NCBI GenBank assembly: GCA_007644065.1
Contig: VJWN01000007.1
Coordinates: 2,448,167-2,512,166, forward strand
Reading direction: 5' to 3'
Origin: Margaritispora aquatica
Lineage: Eukaryota; Ascomycota; Leotiomycetes; Helotiales; Discinellaceae
Length of the DNA stretch: 64,000 nucleotides
Both the position numbers and the translations under genes were made by a program. The notes beneath the pieces were generated by a model, which was given only the letters and a program-made list of their open reading frames with translations, did no database searches and was not told the DNA's origin. Positions 37,080 through 50,037 of the stretch are shown here, piece after piece; the first letter of the stretch is position 1, and every line of letters starts with the position of its first letter.

Positions 37080-40000
37080 ATGTACTTCCCCATTGCCGCT
37101 CCACGGATATATGCAGCCAGCAATAGCAGAGCCGCCCACGATCGCGTTCTCGAGTTCGATGAAGATATTGAGTCGCGCGAACAAAGCGATGCTGGAGGAT
37201 CTTTGGCAGATACGCAAAGTGCAAATTCAGAGCTGAAAGTAGATGCAGGACAAGATGGTGGAAACTCGATACCACTTACACCAGTAACCCCAGGAATAAG
37301 ACCAGTCGAACATGACAATCAGAGGAGGCAATTCCCTCAATTCAATGGTCAGGATGGAGAATTCTCTGGCTACGCTGATAGGGAACCTCTGCTGTCCCTC
37401 AAGATGTCCCGGAGTGGGCACTTGTTTGCAGTGATAACATCTACAGCTTTGACTATATGGCAAACCAAGGCACGATTCCTCAATCTTTTTGCTGCAAAAT
37501 ATACTAATTTTCCCAAACAGCCAACAGCCATCTTGGCTGTCGTAGTTCGTTCCCGGAAATCTTTGACAACATACGGACCCAATGTGTCCCTCCTCGTTCG
37601 CCCAGACTCCAACATTTTCGTGGTACAGACCACCTCGGGATTCTTGATCACTTACACCCTTGCCTCTGATCCTGATTCTCGAGTATACAGACCTCATTTC
37701 GCAAATCATACCAGCGGACAAACGCGTAGGCAGAGCAATTTTAGTGGTGCCAGAGGTCAGGGAGGGGATCGGATTCTCTGGGGTCCAGGAGAAGGAGGAG
37801 GGGTACGAGAAGTAAGCGTGCGATTTCGAATGGTTATCAAAGTCGATGCTGGCATTACGAAAGCTTTGGCACTGGACGACGAGCTCATAGTTGCGACGCA
37901 AAAACCACCAGCTGTGCAGTGCATCAGGTGGACACCGGATAGTACCGGTAGTCAGACAAGTACTGAACTTTTGACTCGAATGGACTGGCTCCCAAAGAAA
38001 GTTGTTGTGAGCGACATGATCTATGATAGACCTATGAGCCTATTCACGTGGATAACTAGTGATGGAAAAGCCTATGCAGTCCAAAGACTGCCTCACAAAG
38101 AATCAGATTCCCATCAGAAGCTATTCCGAGGATACTGCTTCCATAATCCGCAAAATTCAAAAAATAATGCAGTAAGGGCAGCCATCAACGCCAGGTTCTC
38201 TTTTATAGCTGTTGGGACTTCGGATGGTCTCATTCAGGTGTATACCGTTGCGGATTACGTCGGCAAAATTCATCAATTACACACTCACAGCGCCTCAGTT
38301 TCTGGATCTACTTCAGGCTCGATCACTTCGTTGAGTTACTCTCCAGATGGTTACTGTCTTTTTGCTGGCTATGAAAATGGGTGGGCAACCTGGAGTGTAT
38401 TCGGCAAGCCAGGAGCTACCAGTTTTGGGGCTTCCCGAAGTATTTCTGAAGAACATGAAGAGGGATGGCTAGAAGGAGTGAAGGAGGCGTTATGGATTGG
38501 GGGCGGCTGTGAGATATTGATGATTGGCCAGAGGGATGATCGAATATGGTCACTTGAAATGGCTCGGAGTTCAATAGCAGGTTGTTATGCCTCAGCAAAC
38601 ATCGCGCGGACTTTACTCCAAACTACGTCTAGCATCATGGTCTACCGAGGTCATGAAGCTGCAGATCTTAATACAATTTCTGGGGAGTCTTCCTCATGGC
38701 ACGTTGCCGAGATTCCTTCTAGCTATCTAGTGGATCAGTGGCCAATACGATCCTGTGTCGTCTCTGCCGATGGAAGATATGTAGCAGTTGCAGGTCGTAG
38801 AGGCTTAGCACACTACAGTATGAACAGCGGGCGGTGGAAGACTTTCGTGAACGAGAATATGGAAAATGAGTTTCAGGTTCGAGGAGGCATGTGTTGGTAT
38901 CAGCACATCTTGGTTGCTGCCATAGAAGCTGGGGACTCTTTCGAGTTGAGGCTGTATTCTCGAGAAGCTGCTCTTGATAACTCCCTCGTCATTCACACCG
39001 AAGTCCTACCCTCTGCTATTATCTTAATCACCCTCTCTGGAGAGGACTCCTTACTGGTATACACCCATGACAACTTGCTTTATCACTACGTTTTTTCTTC
39101 TGCTTCCGGAACAGTGAGGCTTGTCCCAGTCAGCCAAATTGGTTTCAATGGCCTAATACGCTCACCAGCTCGAGTCCGAGGTTTAAGCTGGATTCTTCCC
39201 GACAATCAACTTCTAGAAGGAGACCCTTCTCAAGACGCTGCCATGGCTAGTGTCTTGTTTCTTGTGGATGGTAAACTAGTTCTTCTGCAGCCTTCTGTAG
39301 ATGAGGAGGGAAGGCCCAAGTACGAGATGCGAGTTATTGCTTTCACTGTTGAGTATTTTGCTTTGATGAGAGACATGCCATTTTCGAGCTTACGTCGAAC
39401 GACAGCTGAACTCTCAAATGGCGACAGTCCTGTTCAGGACGAGGGGAATGGCCTCAAAGACTCTTTGTGGCTTTTCGATGGCAACGATATGAAGTTATGG
39501 ACTGATGTTAATGATGTTCTTCGCGCGGCACCACTTGAGCTGGGCCGGGAAATTCCGCCAATGGTCTCGATACCGGTCGATTTCTATCCACTATCCGTTC
39601 TACTACCAAAGGGTATCCTGCTTGGCCTCGAACCAGAACTTATCCAAAGGCGGGATGTGAACTTCGCCTTCTTCAAATTCATAATCCGAGTAAGTTGTCC
39701 TTTGTCAACCTCCTATGATATTCCACTAACAAACACACAGACACACCTCTTTATACCTCAAGTCCTCCGCTTTCACCTCTCACGATTCGACTCCTCGGCA
39801 GCTTTACACCTCGCGCACCGCTACCAATCCCTCGAATACTTCGCACACTCACTCGAGATCCTCCTCCACAACGTCCTCGACGAAGAAGTAGACTCCCAGC
39901 CCTCACCCGACCAAGCCCTCCTCCCAGGCGTCCTCTCCTTCCTCTCCTCCTTCCCACAATACCTCGACATAGTCGTGCAATGCACACGCAAAACCGAAGT

Positions 40001-40498
40001 CCGCTCCTGGCGTACCCTCTTCACCCACCTCCCCCCCCTCAAGAACTATTCGAGGAATCGCTCGAGCGAGGCTCCCTCAAGACAGCAGGCGGCTACCTCC
40101 TCATCCTGCACACCTTCGAGGAGCTGAGCTCCAGCTCAGAGCAGCTCGTGCGTCTCCTCTCGCGCGCGAAAGACGAAGGCGATTGGGAACTCTGCAAGGA
40201 ACTAGCTCGCTTCCTCACCGCGCTCGACGAAACAGGCGCAACGCTCAGGGAAGCACTAGAGATGGTGAATCTCCGCTCGCCACAAGATGAGCGCGTGAAT
40301 AGCAGCTTCATGTTCGAGGGCTCAAGACTCAAGGTGCCGAGACCAAACAAGAATAGTTTACCTAGCATGAATGGAAATGGAAATGTTGATGGTGGAAGGA
40401 GCAGCAATGAACTTGACGATGGCTCAAGTAGCGGGGATCGTAGTCCAGGCAGTATAGGCAACAGGAGTTCGGCGGATTACTTCTCTCAGCACAGCTGA
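37080..40498 (+). CDS. RIC1: RIC1 homologue, Golgi Ypt6/Rab6 exchange factor subunit (frameshifted)
   Basis: Exon 1 is 37080-39689. A 51-nt in-frame intron (39690-39740) separates FFKFIIR from THLFIPQVLRFHL, and exon 2 runs to 40498. The start MYFPIAAPRIYAAS matches the family, followed by a WD40-like N-terminal half and the helical RIC1 domain. In exon 2 the frame breaks at a C8 run (40031-40038). Upstream reads RSWRTLFTHLPP; the conserved continuation (PQELFEESLERGSLKTAGGY, then LARFL) lies one frame over and ends at 40498. One extra C would give about 1122 residues; as written the protein ends at 40127. A homopolymer sequencing error is likeliest; a real allele is possible. Ric1 with Rgp1 activates Ypt6 for endosome-to-Golgi traffic. 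Confidence 0.88.
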
Positions 40499-40944
40499 AA
40501 AACGGCTTGCATACCTAGCTAGAACGTGTGACTTTGGACATTTGCGGCGTTTGTGCGTGGGCGTTTGGGAGTTTCGAGATGAGATTGAATTTGAAAAAGC
40601 TAGCGGAATAATTGAATACATTGCTTTGATGTCCGCTTTCTTTGACTCGCTCATATTGCAGATATAGTTTGAACATTTCTGTCGCTCTTTCTTATGCATC
40701 TTCTTGTTCAGTGTTTCGTTTTGCTAACATTGCTCTACTGTAATCATTGCTGAATCGGATCAAGCGGTCCTATTGCTATTCCAAGCCCGAAGGCTCAATA
40801 TCCATTGTCTCTCCATAGAATCCATAACCTATGCTCGTTCTATCAATGATTCCCCGCTCCATGTATTCTCACTCCATGCATCCCATCCACTCTATTCATA
40901 TCTCATCGTACTCGATACCCCATTTCTCATCGTCAGCATGTGGC
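40499..40944. other. Short convergent intergenic stretch
   Basis: 446 bp between the facing 3' ends of RIC1 and the unknown gene; presumably the two 3' UTRs. Confidence 0.5.
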
Positions 40945-42022
40945 TCATAACTTATAGTCACTCATCCGATCCTCTACAACTTTCTTTGCACGATCCCAGC
41001 TTTCCTGCATGGAACAATCCACTTTCTTACAAAACACCCTCCATACCACGCTCTGTAAGCTGGCATAAGACATAGTATGTCCCATTTCATAAGAATTCAT
41101 AGCATCCAAGCCCTTCTGCAGCATCAACCTCGCCCAGAAATCAGGTCTTCGGCGATCCATCTTCCATCCACCAACGTAAGCATAAGCGTAGCATGGTCCA
41201 TACCGCTGGACCAGGTCTTCGAAGACGCACATGCACTCGCGGATCCAATGTTGGTTATTCAGGTCTTGGATGGGGACGGCGGATGGTCGGTAAAGTGCCG
41301 AAGCTGAGAGATTGGAGAATTGGATCCCTTGCGAGGTGAGCAGTCCTGATTCTTGCAGAGCGTTGTTGGTGATATTGAAGAAACCCTGTCCCATAACCTC
41401 GACAATGACTCCCAGAGCAGCCAATTCTGAGACATTCAGATCTTTTTCTAGAAACTCGGCTTGTCGCCCTCGAATGGCCATTTTGGTGTTGAGTCCCGCG
41501 GCACAGTCGGAGAGTCTGTAGAGAAGACCTAGGCCATCTCGTTTAAATGTAGTCGTTCGGTTTTCGAGCTCTTCCTTTGGGATACCTTCAGGGCAAGGCC
41601 AACGGTGCTCTGGACCTACCATATCGATTAGCTCGTGGTCGACGAGGAAATCTATCGTCTCGATTCGGCAGCGAATTTCAGACGCCCATTCATATGTCAT
41701 CTTTTCCACTGTAGATCTCCCAGGTGACATCTGTGAGGAAGCGTGGATCTTTGCTTGTGAGGCATTGGTGTATACACAGCGAGTGTCATCCAGCAGCAAC
41801 ATCTTGAGAATGGAGATTCTGTAGGTTTCGAGCAGTGTTTGAAAGCTCTATCACCTCGGTCAGAAATGCTTTGAAGTCCAGCCTTGGAAGGATACTAACA
41901 TGCGAGACTTCTAATAAGGTCCTAATAACTTTTGGATCTGCGTTCAATGCATGCTCCATAATAAGCATGCAAATCTCGGGACACAGTTCTCTTCCCCCGT
42001 TGCTTCGCATGAGATTTGACAT
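40945..42022 (-). CDS. Uncharacterised fungal protein, possibly F-box-like N-terminus
   Basis: Two exons (42022-41900, 41847-40945) give 341 residues. I do not recognise the family. The proposed intron has a GTTAGT donor and joins LLEVSH to SFQTLLETYR, giving a helical N-terminus (RELCPEICMLIMEHAL) that resembles the first helices of F-box domains, though no full F-box can be shown. The rest is mostly helical with no signal peptide or membrane span; a Trp/Tyr/Arg-rich part (YAYVGGWKMDRRRPDFWARL) lies near the C-terminus. Its steady codon use and intact frame over 300 codons support a real gene. Without the intron the second ORF would start at MLLLDD; the spliced model is preferred because it extends coding sequence smoothly. 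Function unknown. Confidence 0.7.
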
Positions 42023-44497
42023 CACAAATATCTGAGCAACTGAATAACTGCAGGTGTCACTGCGGCCGTATGATAAAACGATTGGTCTTGAGGCTAGGTA
42101 TGTTGTACGAAGAGAAGCAAGTAAGAGGTATTCAAAATGTCATTCACAACCAATGAATCACAAGAAGAGATAAAACTCTGACTCAAGTAAAAATATCGTT
42201 TGTCTTCGAGCTGTCGTAGCAATGAGTTAAGCAAAACAATGGGACGTATGTTCTCGTGAATGATTGTGGGAAGGAGAAGATAAAGACGGAAATAGGGAAC
42301 CGAGGAAGAGAGTTGACGACATCCTTTGGAGTCATGGCAGGTAGGTAGGATGGTAACCTCGTGAGGTACCTGCCTATCCAAAAGGGTAGCCATTGTTGAA
42401 TATTGAAAACGACCTTGTTGTGTTTTGGAGTGAAAGGGGTGGGAGGAGCGAGGCTGGTGATATAGCCTGATGAGGGGTGAGTGTCCATCAAGGTGTATGA
42501 CGAGCTTTTGAACTTGGGAGCCCCACCTGACTCAGCATTGGCGACAGACTTCTTTAGAATATAAAGAATAATCGCAAGCATCGATTCACTATTTTCTTGA
42601 TTCGCATGCTTAGAATATTCTATCGTGCACTCTATCGAATTTTTCTATCTGGTGTCCAAGAAAGGTGGACCTCTCGCTTAAGGAGGGGGGTTGTTTACTT
42701 CACCATCGCTAGTGGTGGTTTTGAACTACCATGAGCAGATCCGTAAGTTTCATAGGATTGGAAGTTTATGTCGAAAGCCATGCCTTCGAAGAAAATATTG
42801 TGTAATGTTTTTATCTTTTATTTCTCTGCCTATTTCATCATCCAAAATTCGCAGCATAAATGACTGACAATCAAAAAATGTCAGCAACACATGAAGAAAC
42901 ACCGAAACGTAAAACCATCAATCTGAAAGCAAGTACTTCTATCAGCGCAGTAAATCCAATTAGCTGCAACTATCTTCTATGGCTTAATTTGCTCTAGAAA
43001 TTGTGGGCTGTGCTGCCAATGTCCCAACCAGTATTCTTCGTTGAACTACGAACTGATCCTCGAAGTTCTCGTTTAAAACATTGACTAATCTTTGAGATAA
43101 GTTTGACTTAAAAACACTAGGCAAAGTTGTGAATTTATACTTTCTTCATAACCAACTCTTCCTGAACGATGATGCGCATGCTGCCTTGCTTAACCCCAGG
43201 CATACAACCGCGCAATTCATGATAATCCAAGCAAGTGTGAATTGATTTACATTTCTTCTAAAACGAGAGCATTCAAAAAGTTAGAAAACCTGTCATCTCT
43301 AGCACTTGGCTATACAGCTTTTCAAACGACAAATTTTCGGACAAGTTCAACTCAACTCCAAGCCGCCTCGCTTAGCATTGTTCACTGGCCCAAGATCCGA
43401 CAAAGATCACCCCACCGCAAAATATATATACAAAAGTGGTCCAGAACAATAGCTAGCCCCTTGGCGATTTCGGCACATGTTGCCGCGAACCTCACCTTCA
43501 ATTGTTGACTCTCCACAAACTCAAGAAAACCATCATGCCACCCATACCATCACCCCACCCCAAAGATGCCTCATACCCCGGACCCCGCAAAACATTGCAT
43601 CTTGATCCTTCATCTCTACTAACAAAATTGTCTATCCGCCTTCCTCAAAAGTCTCAAGTCTCCAGGGGCAATGGTAAGGACACGGGCACACTTCCAATTG
43701 AAGAGATGAGATCCTCGTATGCCACTCCCTGTACACGTCGGATTTGTGAAAGGGCGAGTAGTCAGCTAAAGAAAAACGAAGGTTGCGATCACTCAAAACT
43801 AAACTCTAACTATCAAGGGAAGACATGGATACCTGGTGGATTGGCGGAAAGAACACAGGCTGTGCTCCTGATACATGACAGCTCACCTCACCTCACGTCG
43901 CCCTGCCGTGCCAGAAGATCATCTCACCCGTCAAGCATCAAAGTAGCAAAACTTGTAAACAACTCAAGGATCCAGGCCCGTATCCGTAAACCCTTCCTCT
44001 TCATCTTGGTCTTTCCGAGTGCTACAAATTCTCGAGTACACGAGTGGAAAATGTGACAGAATGAAAATAGAAGGATAGAATACACGCAAGCTACTACTCG
44101 GCCATTAGCTTTGACGGATAGCGGGTTTCCTCTTTGAAATATATACGTGTATTTAGTCGGGTCTCTCTTGAGACCATCCAGTGGCAAGCTTCTCATCTGG
44201 CATTTGATCACATTAGTAGATTTCGAAGCTTGACCTCAATAATCTCAGTTGTACATGAGCTAAAATCTTGAAGCTTGAACTGGGAGCTCGAATCTTCGAT
44301 ATCACAAGCTGTAAAGGAATAAAAAAGATAAGTAGGTAATTGTTAAGGAATTAGAAAATTACTGGGTATCTATCAACTCTACACAAATTGCAAGTGCAAT
44401 ACTATAGCAAAACCTCCTCCCTATGCCCTTTCTCGATTATTTCCATCTTCCGCCTCCGCTTTATCCCCCTCCAACTATTGTTAAAAACTCAACACAA
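42023..44497. other. Gene-free stretch left of the hexose transporter
   Basis: 2.5 kb holding the unknown gene's promoter and the transporter's 3' UTR. A plus-strand ORF from ATG 43535 to 44056 (173 codons, basic, Pro/Ser-rich, no domain) has a TATA-like stretch about 100 bp upstream, but coding support is weak. A minus-strand ORF at 42183-42581 also lacks support. The middle is AT-rich. Confidence 0.5.
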
Positions 44498-46511
44498 CTA
44501 GACCGTCTCAGTGGCCTTATGCTCGACCTCCGTCTCCTCAGCAGAGTCGCCCGTCTTTACATGCGGACCTGCATCGGCGACCTTGCCAGTATTGCCCGTC
44601 AAGCCCATCTCGCTTGCAAATGTGGAGTGAGGAGCCCAGCTCCTGGACTTTCTGGGTGTCGACTCCTCGAGCATATGATCGATCTGCTCAAGTGAGAGAC
44701 CCTTGGTTTCGGGAACAAGGAAGTATGCGAATAGCACGGAGATGATACATAGGGAGCCCCACATGAAGAAGATCTTGGTAGAGAGGTTGGCGTACTCTTC
44801 GCCGACGAGGTAGGGGGTAATGATTGCAATGATCTGAGTGAGGTATTAGTCAAGAGTTTGTGCGGTTGAGATAGAGAGAGAATGGGGAGAAGACGTACGC
44901 AGTTCCAGAACCAGTTGGATGCGGTTGAGAGACCGACACCACGGGATCTGATTGGGAGCGGGAAGATCTCACCGACCAAGACCCAGGCACATGGTCCCCA
45001 GGTAGTGGCAAAGATGGAGATGTTGATGCAGATGAAAGCGATCATGGCTGCGACGGCCGAGGTGTTGGTGTCATCTCCCTTATCCTGGCCAACCGTGACA
45101 CCGACGATAGCGACAATATACTGCGCGATAACCATTCCTGTGCCACCGAAAATGAGGAGGTTACGGCGACCAACGCGCTCGACAAGCCAGAAGGAAACTG
45201 GGGTCGAAAGAACGTTGACGAGGGTTGTAACAAGGGAGATCAGGAAGGGGTTAGAGATAGTGTTCAAGCTGTAAGCGGATTAGCTGTGTTTTTGAATATG
45301 CAGCTTCAATTGGTACACCTACGATGTGAAGAAGACAACACCATAGTAGAAGATGAAGTTGATTCCAGTCAGTTGTTGCATCATCTGAAGACCAATACCG
45401 AGAAGGGTACGGCGGATGTTGGAGGAAGCTTGAAAGACTGAGCCATGGAAACAACTAGTCCAACTGGCCATATAAGATGATTGTGGAACGACCGAGAGTT
45501 CGTACTCGTGGTTGGCGATGATTTCGGCAAGCTCGTCCTGGATGTACTCAGACTCGATTGGTTGCCCACGTACACTGGCCAAAGCCTTTGCAGCGAGATT
45601 AATCTTTCCTTTCTTGACAAAATAACGTGGTGATTCGGGTAGCATGAACAATCCACCGCCCAAAATAATAGCCCACGTAAATTGAATGGCAACTGGGATT
45701 CGATACGATCCTGTATCGTCACGGTTCTGAGTGGCGTAGACCACACAGTTGGAGATTAAGATACCGATGGTAATACAGAATTGGTAACCAGCAACAAGAG
45801 CACCACGGACCTTCTTTGGTGCAATTTCGGACATGTACAGAATGATGATGGCCGAGATAAAACCTACACCAGCACCGGCACTAGTGTTGGAGTTAGCCAG
45901 TTGCTTCATAGAATTCGAAGGGAAAGTGCGAGATATCCGGAATTGTCTCGACTATAGGGCAAGTAAGGTATTGACACTTACATCAAGCGACCGACAACCA
46001 TGACAGCAAGAGTAGTCGAGGCAGTCTCAAGAATGCAACCAACAGAGAAGGTAATACACCCAGAGATAATGGTCCATCTACGACCAATTTGATCTGCAAG
46101 ATCACCGGCAATGATGGCACCGAAGAAAGTACCGCAGGATAGAATACCAGTCAAGAGAGATTGTTGCCATCCAGGAAGAACGAAAGCGGCAATTGTGGCG
46201 GCGTCTGCATCTGGACCTGGGTACTACTACTTGTTAGCCAAAAATAATCCAGATGATCATGCGAATAGCTTACAGGAAGCCCTGTGTATTGTCGGATATA
46301 GTACTTCATGCCCATAATACTATAGAAAACTTAGCAGTGATCAATCGAATACTGGAGTTTTGGAAACATACCCTCCCATCCATCCTGTATCGTAACCAAA
46401 GAATATACCTCCAAAGGCAGCAAAAGCGCACATGAGGTAGGCTTTCATTGTAACCGGAGCCTCAATCCGGGTGGTATCTGTCGTACCTTGAACAACCGCG
46501 CCTCCAGCCAT
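44498..46511 (-). CDS. MFS hexose (monosaccharide) transporter
   Basis: Six exons (46511-46372, 46319-46274, 46223-45982, 45880-45323, 45268-44899, 44833-44498) give 563 residues with twelve predicted membrane spans. Sugar-porter signatures are present: GYDTGWMGG in the first span, DQIGRRW, the second-loop PESPRYFVKKGK, QQLTGINFIFYYG in span 7, ERVGRRNL, the WGPCAWVLVGEIFPLPIRSRG block of span 10, and PETKGLSLEQID after span 12. These place it with fungal high-affinity glucose/hexose proton symporters or facilitators at the plasma membrane. QQLTGIN and the PETKG tail are hallmarks of the sugar porter family. The cytosolic tail is acidic. Exact sugar and affinity cannot be read. One acceptor lies in a GTAGTAG repeat where only the second AG keeps frame. 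Confidence 0.93.
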
Positions 46512-49500
46512 GATAGCTAAGTTGAGGGGTGTAATCTGGGGAAAGTTTTTGTTGGATACCTGATATCACTATCAGATTTGTATGTTTAGATGATTGATCA
46601 CCAAGATATGCTTGAATAGTGTGGATGCAAGAAAGAGACACAATATGGGTAAGCCATAGCTTTTATACTACTCTCCTTTGCAGCTCTCTGACAGCTCGTG
46701 GTACGCTGGCTCTTCCCATGCTCGGCCCTTCTTCACAAAGAGCGGTACAACAGGTCTCGAAGTGACAAGAAGTGGAACGACTTCTCGAGGAAATGGAGAC
46801 CCCACCTCATCAGCGACCATGTCAAAAATTTCAAAAGGAACAAGAACTGGAAGCTCCAAACCCAGAACCACTGTCTGTGATCCATGAGGTGGACACATAC
46901 CGTACGCAAACAGCACGAGATGCGTGCTCATTCACTATGGCATGTTGTCGGAGACAAGGGTAAGCACATGATCATGACACTCGGGTTCAAGCATAAAAGT
47001 CTTTAAGCGGTTACTACCGAAAGCTTCCGCTCGCTTCGACGTCTGTCGACCAAACGATCTGAAATGTGGGGATGGAATTCTCTCAATTTCGAACGCTCCG
47101 ACTTTTTGCGTATGGACTGTAAACTGTGGAGTGTGGGGATGAGTTCCCGTCTTCTGCCATTTCATTGACAAAACACCTCGAGACATTTGCTCAGCAGTCG
47201 CTGGACAATCGCTGGAAATCAACTGAGTTATCAGTCGGGCCTTTTGGTATTTGCTTTGGACAACACTAGGAATGTTGTTACGACAAACGAAAGGATTTTG
47301 CGAAAAGCCGAGTGTCAAACTTTTGGTTGCCAAAAGATTGAAATTAGAAGGTTTCACCATATTAACGTTGTGGAATGGAGAAACGTTCGGCGGCTTGCGC
47401 TTCCAGACTGCTGGAAACCTGATGTCTTGATGTACGGGCTGGGTAGTACAAGAGATTTAAGCTCTATTCTTGTCGATCTTGGAAAAGCGCCTCAACGCCT
47501 CCAAGGGTATCAAGCTCTCAGCCGCTGACAGCCACCTACGTTTCAGGGGATTAGTGAAGGACCAACTGTTTAGAAAGCAACGGCTGAAGGCGAAGGAGAG
47601 AAGGGTCTATTCTCATTTATGACCTTCCCAAAGTTATCGAAAAGTACTTTCAAATAAGCTCATTTGGCGGAACAAAGCTTTTGCGAAATTGTTCGGAAAG
47701 AATTATTCCTCAAATCAGTTTGATATTCTGGTCATAAGAAGTGGAGCAGTGGCTCGAAAACGCCCCATATGGGGAAACGCTCCAGACAAGGTCTAGATGA
47801 CAAAAGGTCTGAAAATAATCTTGAAGTCCTCCAGTCTGAAGATGACATCCCCATGTCATGAAATTCGTCGGCTCGGCACTAAGCCCTCATGGTTGATAGC
47901 TGTCATATAGGCCGAATTTTTTGTGGGAATATAGGTATCAACCGAACACGAAGGGAGTCCCCGTAATCACGAAAATTGTAAAGGGAAAATAAGCTTATTT
48001 CTCTTGCCATCAAGTGACTAAAGTGATCTCCAAAGCTTGAAGCAATCAGCACGATCTAAGAAATATTTGCAGGAGATTTACTCAAGACAATCGTGATGGA
48101 AATATGTTCATACATATCGCAAATTAATTGCCATAGCATAGCGACGCCAGAACAATAAAGCTCGAAAACATATGTTTCATGCACAAAACTCTCGATGACA
48201 CCTTTTTCTGTCCGAGATTGGAGATTGGAGTGAAAATTTATCAGGTGCATCCAATTGATGCCTCGGACAAGATTTTTGTCATCCAACAGCTGATAATTTT
48301 ATGAGAGAATCAGCAGACAAACACGACCAGGATCTAATCGTAGTGTCCAAACCATGATTTTGTACCATGAGCTCAGCTCTGGAGACTTCTCAAGCATCGA
48401 AACAGTAATGATTATTGCGAAGACATAAGCAATAAGCTGTACAAACTAAGCAAATCTGGAATTGTTACAAATCGCGACAATAAAACCACCAGCAATACCA
48501 TTGTGCAACGGCGCCAAGAACAGAATGTACGGCGAGGCTCGGAGTACCTGAACGGAGCCACGAGGTAGTAGTTACACGTACGACGAAATGCAGAGCGCAA
48601 AGTTCCGAAGAACTGAAATGCAAAAAGAGTTCATATTCGGCTACACGGCTAGGTGGGCAGGTTCTCATGGTACAGAGGTACTTTTGAATACAAGCGTGCC
48701 AGAGCCGTAAGAGCAAATTTTGTTATATTTTCATAATGTTACAAATGTCTCACGTAACCGACTGAGTATAATATTTGGTCGGAATAGAAAATAGAAAACT
48801 CGCAGCTGAACTCGGCTTGCGGATACACCAAAGACGAATATGTGTTGTGATTTCGATGAATACAAGCAAATTTAAAACAACTCCGATGAAAACAATAAAG
48901 CTCCGACAAACATCACCCACTCATCACAGTACCAGCTTTAGGAGTACCAATGCCAAATGTGTCACGCGACATAATGCTATCTTCGGATGGCAGCTCGAAG
49001 AGTGTCACGACTTGCGACGTCGGGTACAGACACCATGATAACCATTCAAATCATAGACACTTTGCACTGTGTCCTTCTTCTCGAACAAACAAAAAGCTTC
49101 TATGCAGCTACCCAAGAAGCACCATGGAACACGAAATATGTATACAAAATTCAAGTCGATATTGGTGTGGCAACAAACGTAGAATCTTCAAGCAAACATG
49201 CATGCAATGCACAATTAAAACACTTGAACAAATCCCCACACTGATAGTTTGCAGGGAAGATTAAGGATATAATTATGCAGGAGAAAATGCCAGCTGTTGT
49301 AGATGAGCCTTACATTCGAAAGGCATACGTTCAGGAAGATGTAACAAGATCGTGTGCTGTGTTCGAAATCTGATCATGACAGATGCGAACTGTGATTTGG
49401 GGAGATGTCCACCGAGGTTGGCAGGTTTCTTAGTAAGACAGTCACGTGATACGTTTAAACTGCACCGAGATGAGTGCCTCTGAGTTGATGAGTGATTCAC

Positions 49501-50037
49501 AACGGAGTTCGTTTTTGGTTTCCTTACCTACCTAAATAGTATGTGATCATTCTATGTTCGAAATAGTCATCTAAGCACCAAGAAGATCGGGGAACTGGAG
49601 ACATACATAGACTGCATACGTATCACGTTCAGATTATCGGAATGTCAACCTATTTTCAATCAAGTCCTTTAACGCTTACTTGGATACCGAATATACCTAC
49701 CTTAGAAATCAAACACTCACGAGACATTTTAAGGTCAAATCCTTAATTGCTCTTACGATGATGAAACGCCCACATCGAATATCAACGCCCCTCCATGCCA
49801 TCCCAAGTCCAGGTGAAGCCGCCCTTGGCCTTACATTTACAAAGATAATACAACTCCTCTATCGTGCTATCCTCGCCGCATGCCACTTGCAATAATATTA
49901 ACCTCAGATGTGAAAATAAAATCACGGCAAACTCCAGACGCCCAGACGTTATCATAAGACACATGCACCATGATAGCATGCATCAATATTCCCTATTTTC
50001 CGACCCAGTAGAATCCAATATAATCAGCGGTGTCACC
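46512..50037. other. Long gene-free stretch: hexose transporter promoter side and TOR 3' side
   Basis: 3.5 kb with only short, unsupported ORFs. The left part carries the CreA-like sites described separately and is probably the transporter's promoter. The middle (47.6-49.5 kb) is AT-rich with no repeat or gene I can name. The right end should contain the TOR 3' UTR. Confidence 0.5.
46536..47138. promoter_or_regulatory. Cluster of CreA/Mig1-like sites upstream of the hexose transporter
   Basis: Four sequences fit the SYGGRG consensus of the carbon-repression factor CreA: CTGGGG at 46536-46541, CCCCAC at 46800-46805 (site on the other strand), and GTGGGG at 47066-47071 and 47133-47138. All lie within 630 bp upstream of the transporter start, a sensible place for glucose control of a sugar transporter. 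The consensus is short and will occur by chance, so this is a suggestion. Confidence 0.35.

Noticed and set aside
39690..39740. RIC1 read straight through as one long ORF
   Set aside because: The 51-nt segment has GTAAGT and CACACAG ends and a CTAAC site, and removing it joins conserved sequence; it is an in-frame intron, not coding.
46668..49500. Several 60-140 codon ORFs upstream of the hexose transporter
   Set aside because: They occur in all frames, with no domain, no consistent splice partners and no conserved-looking sequence.
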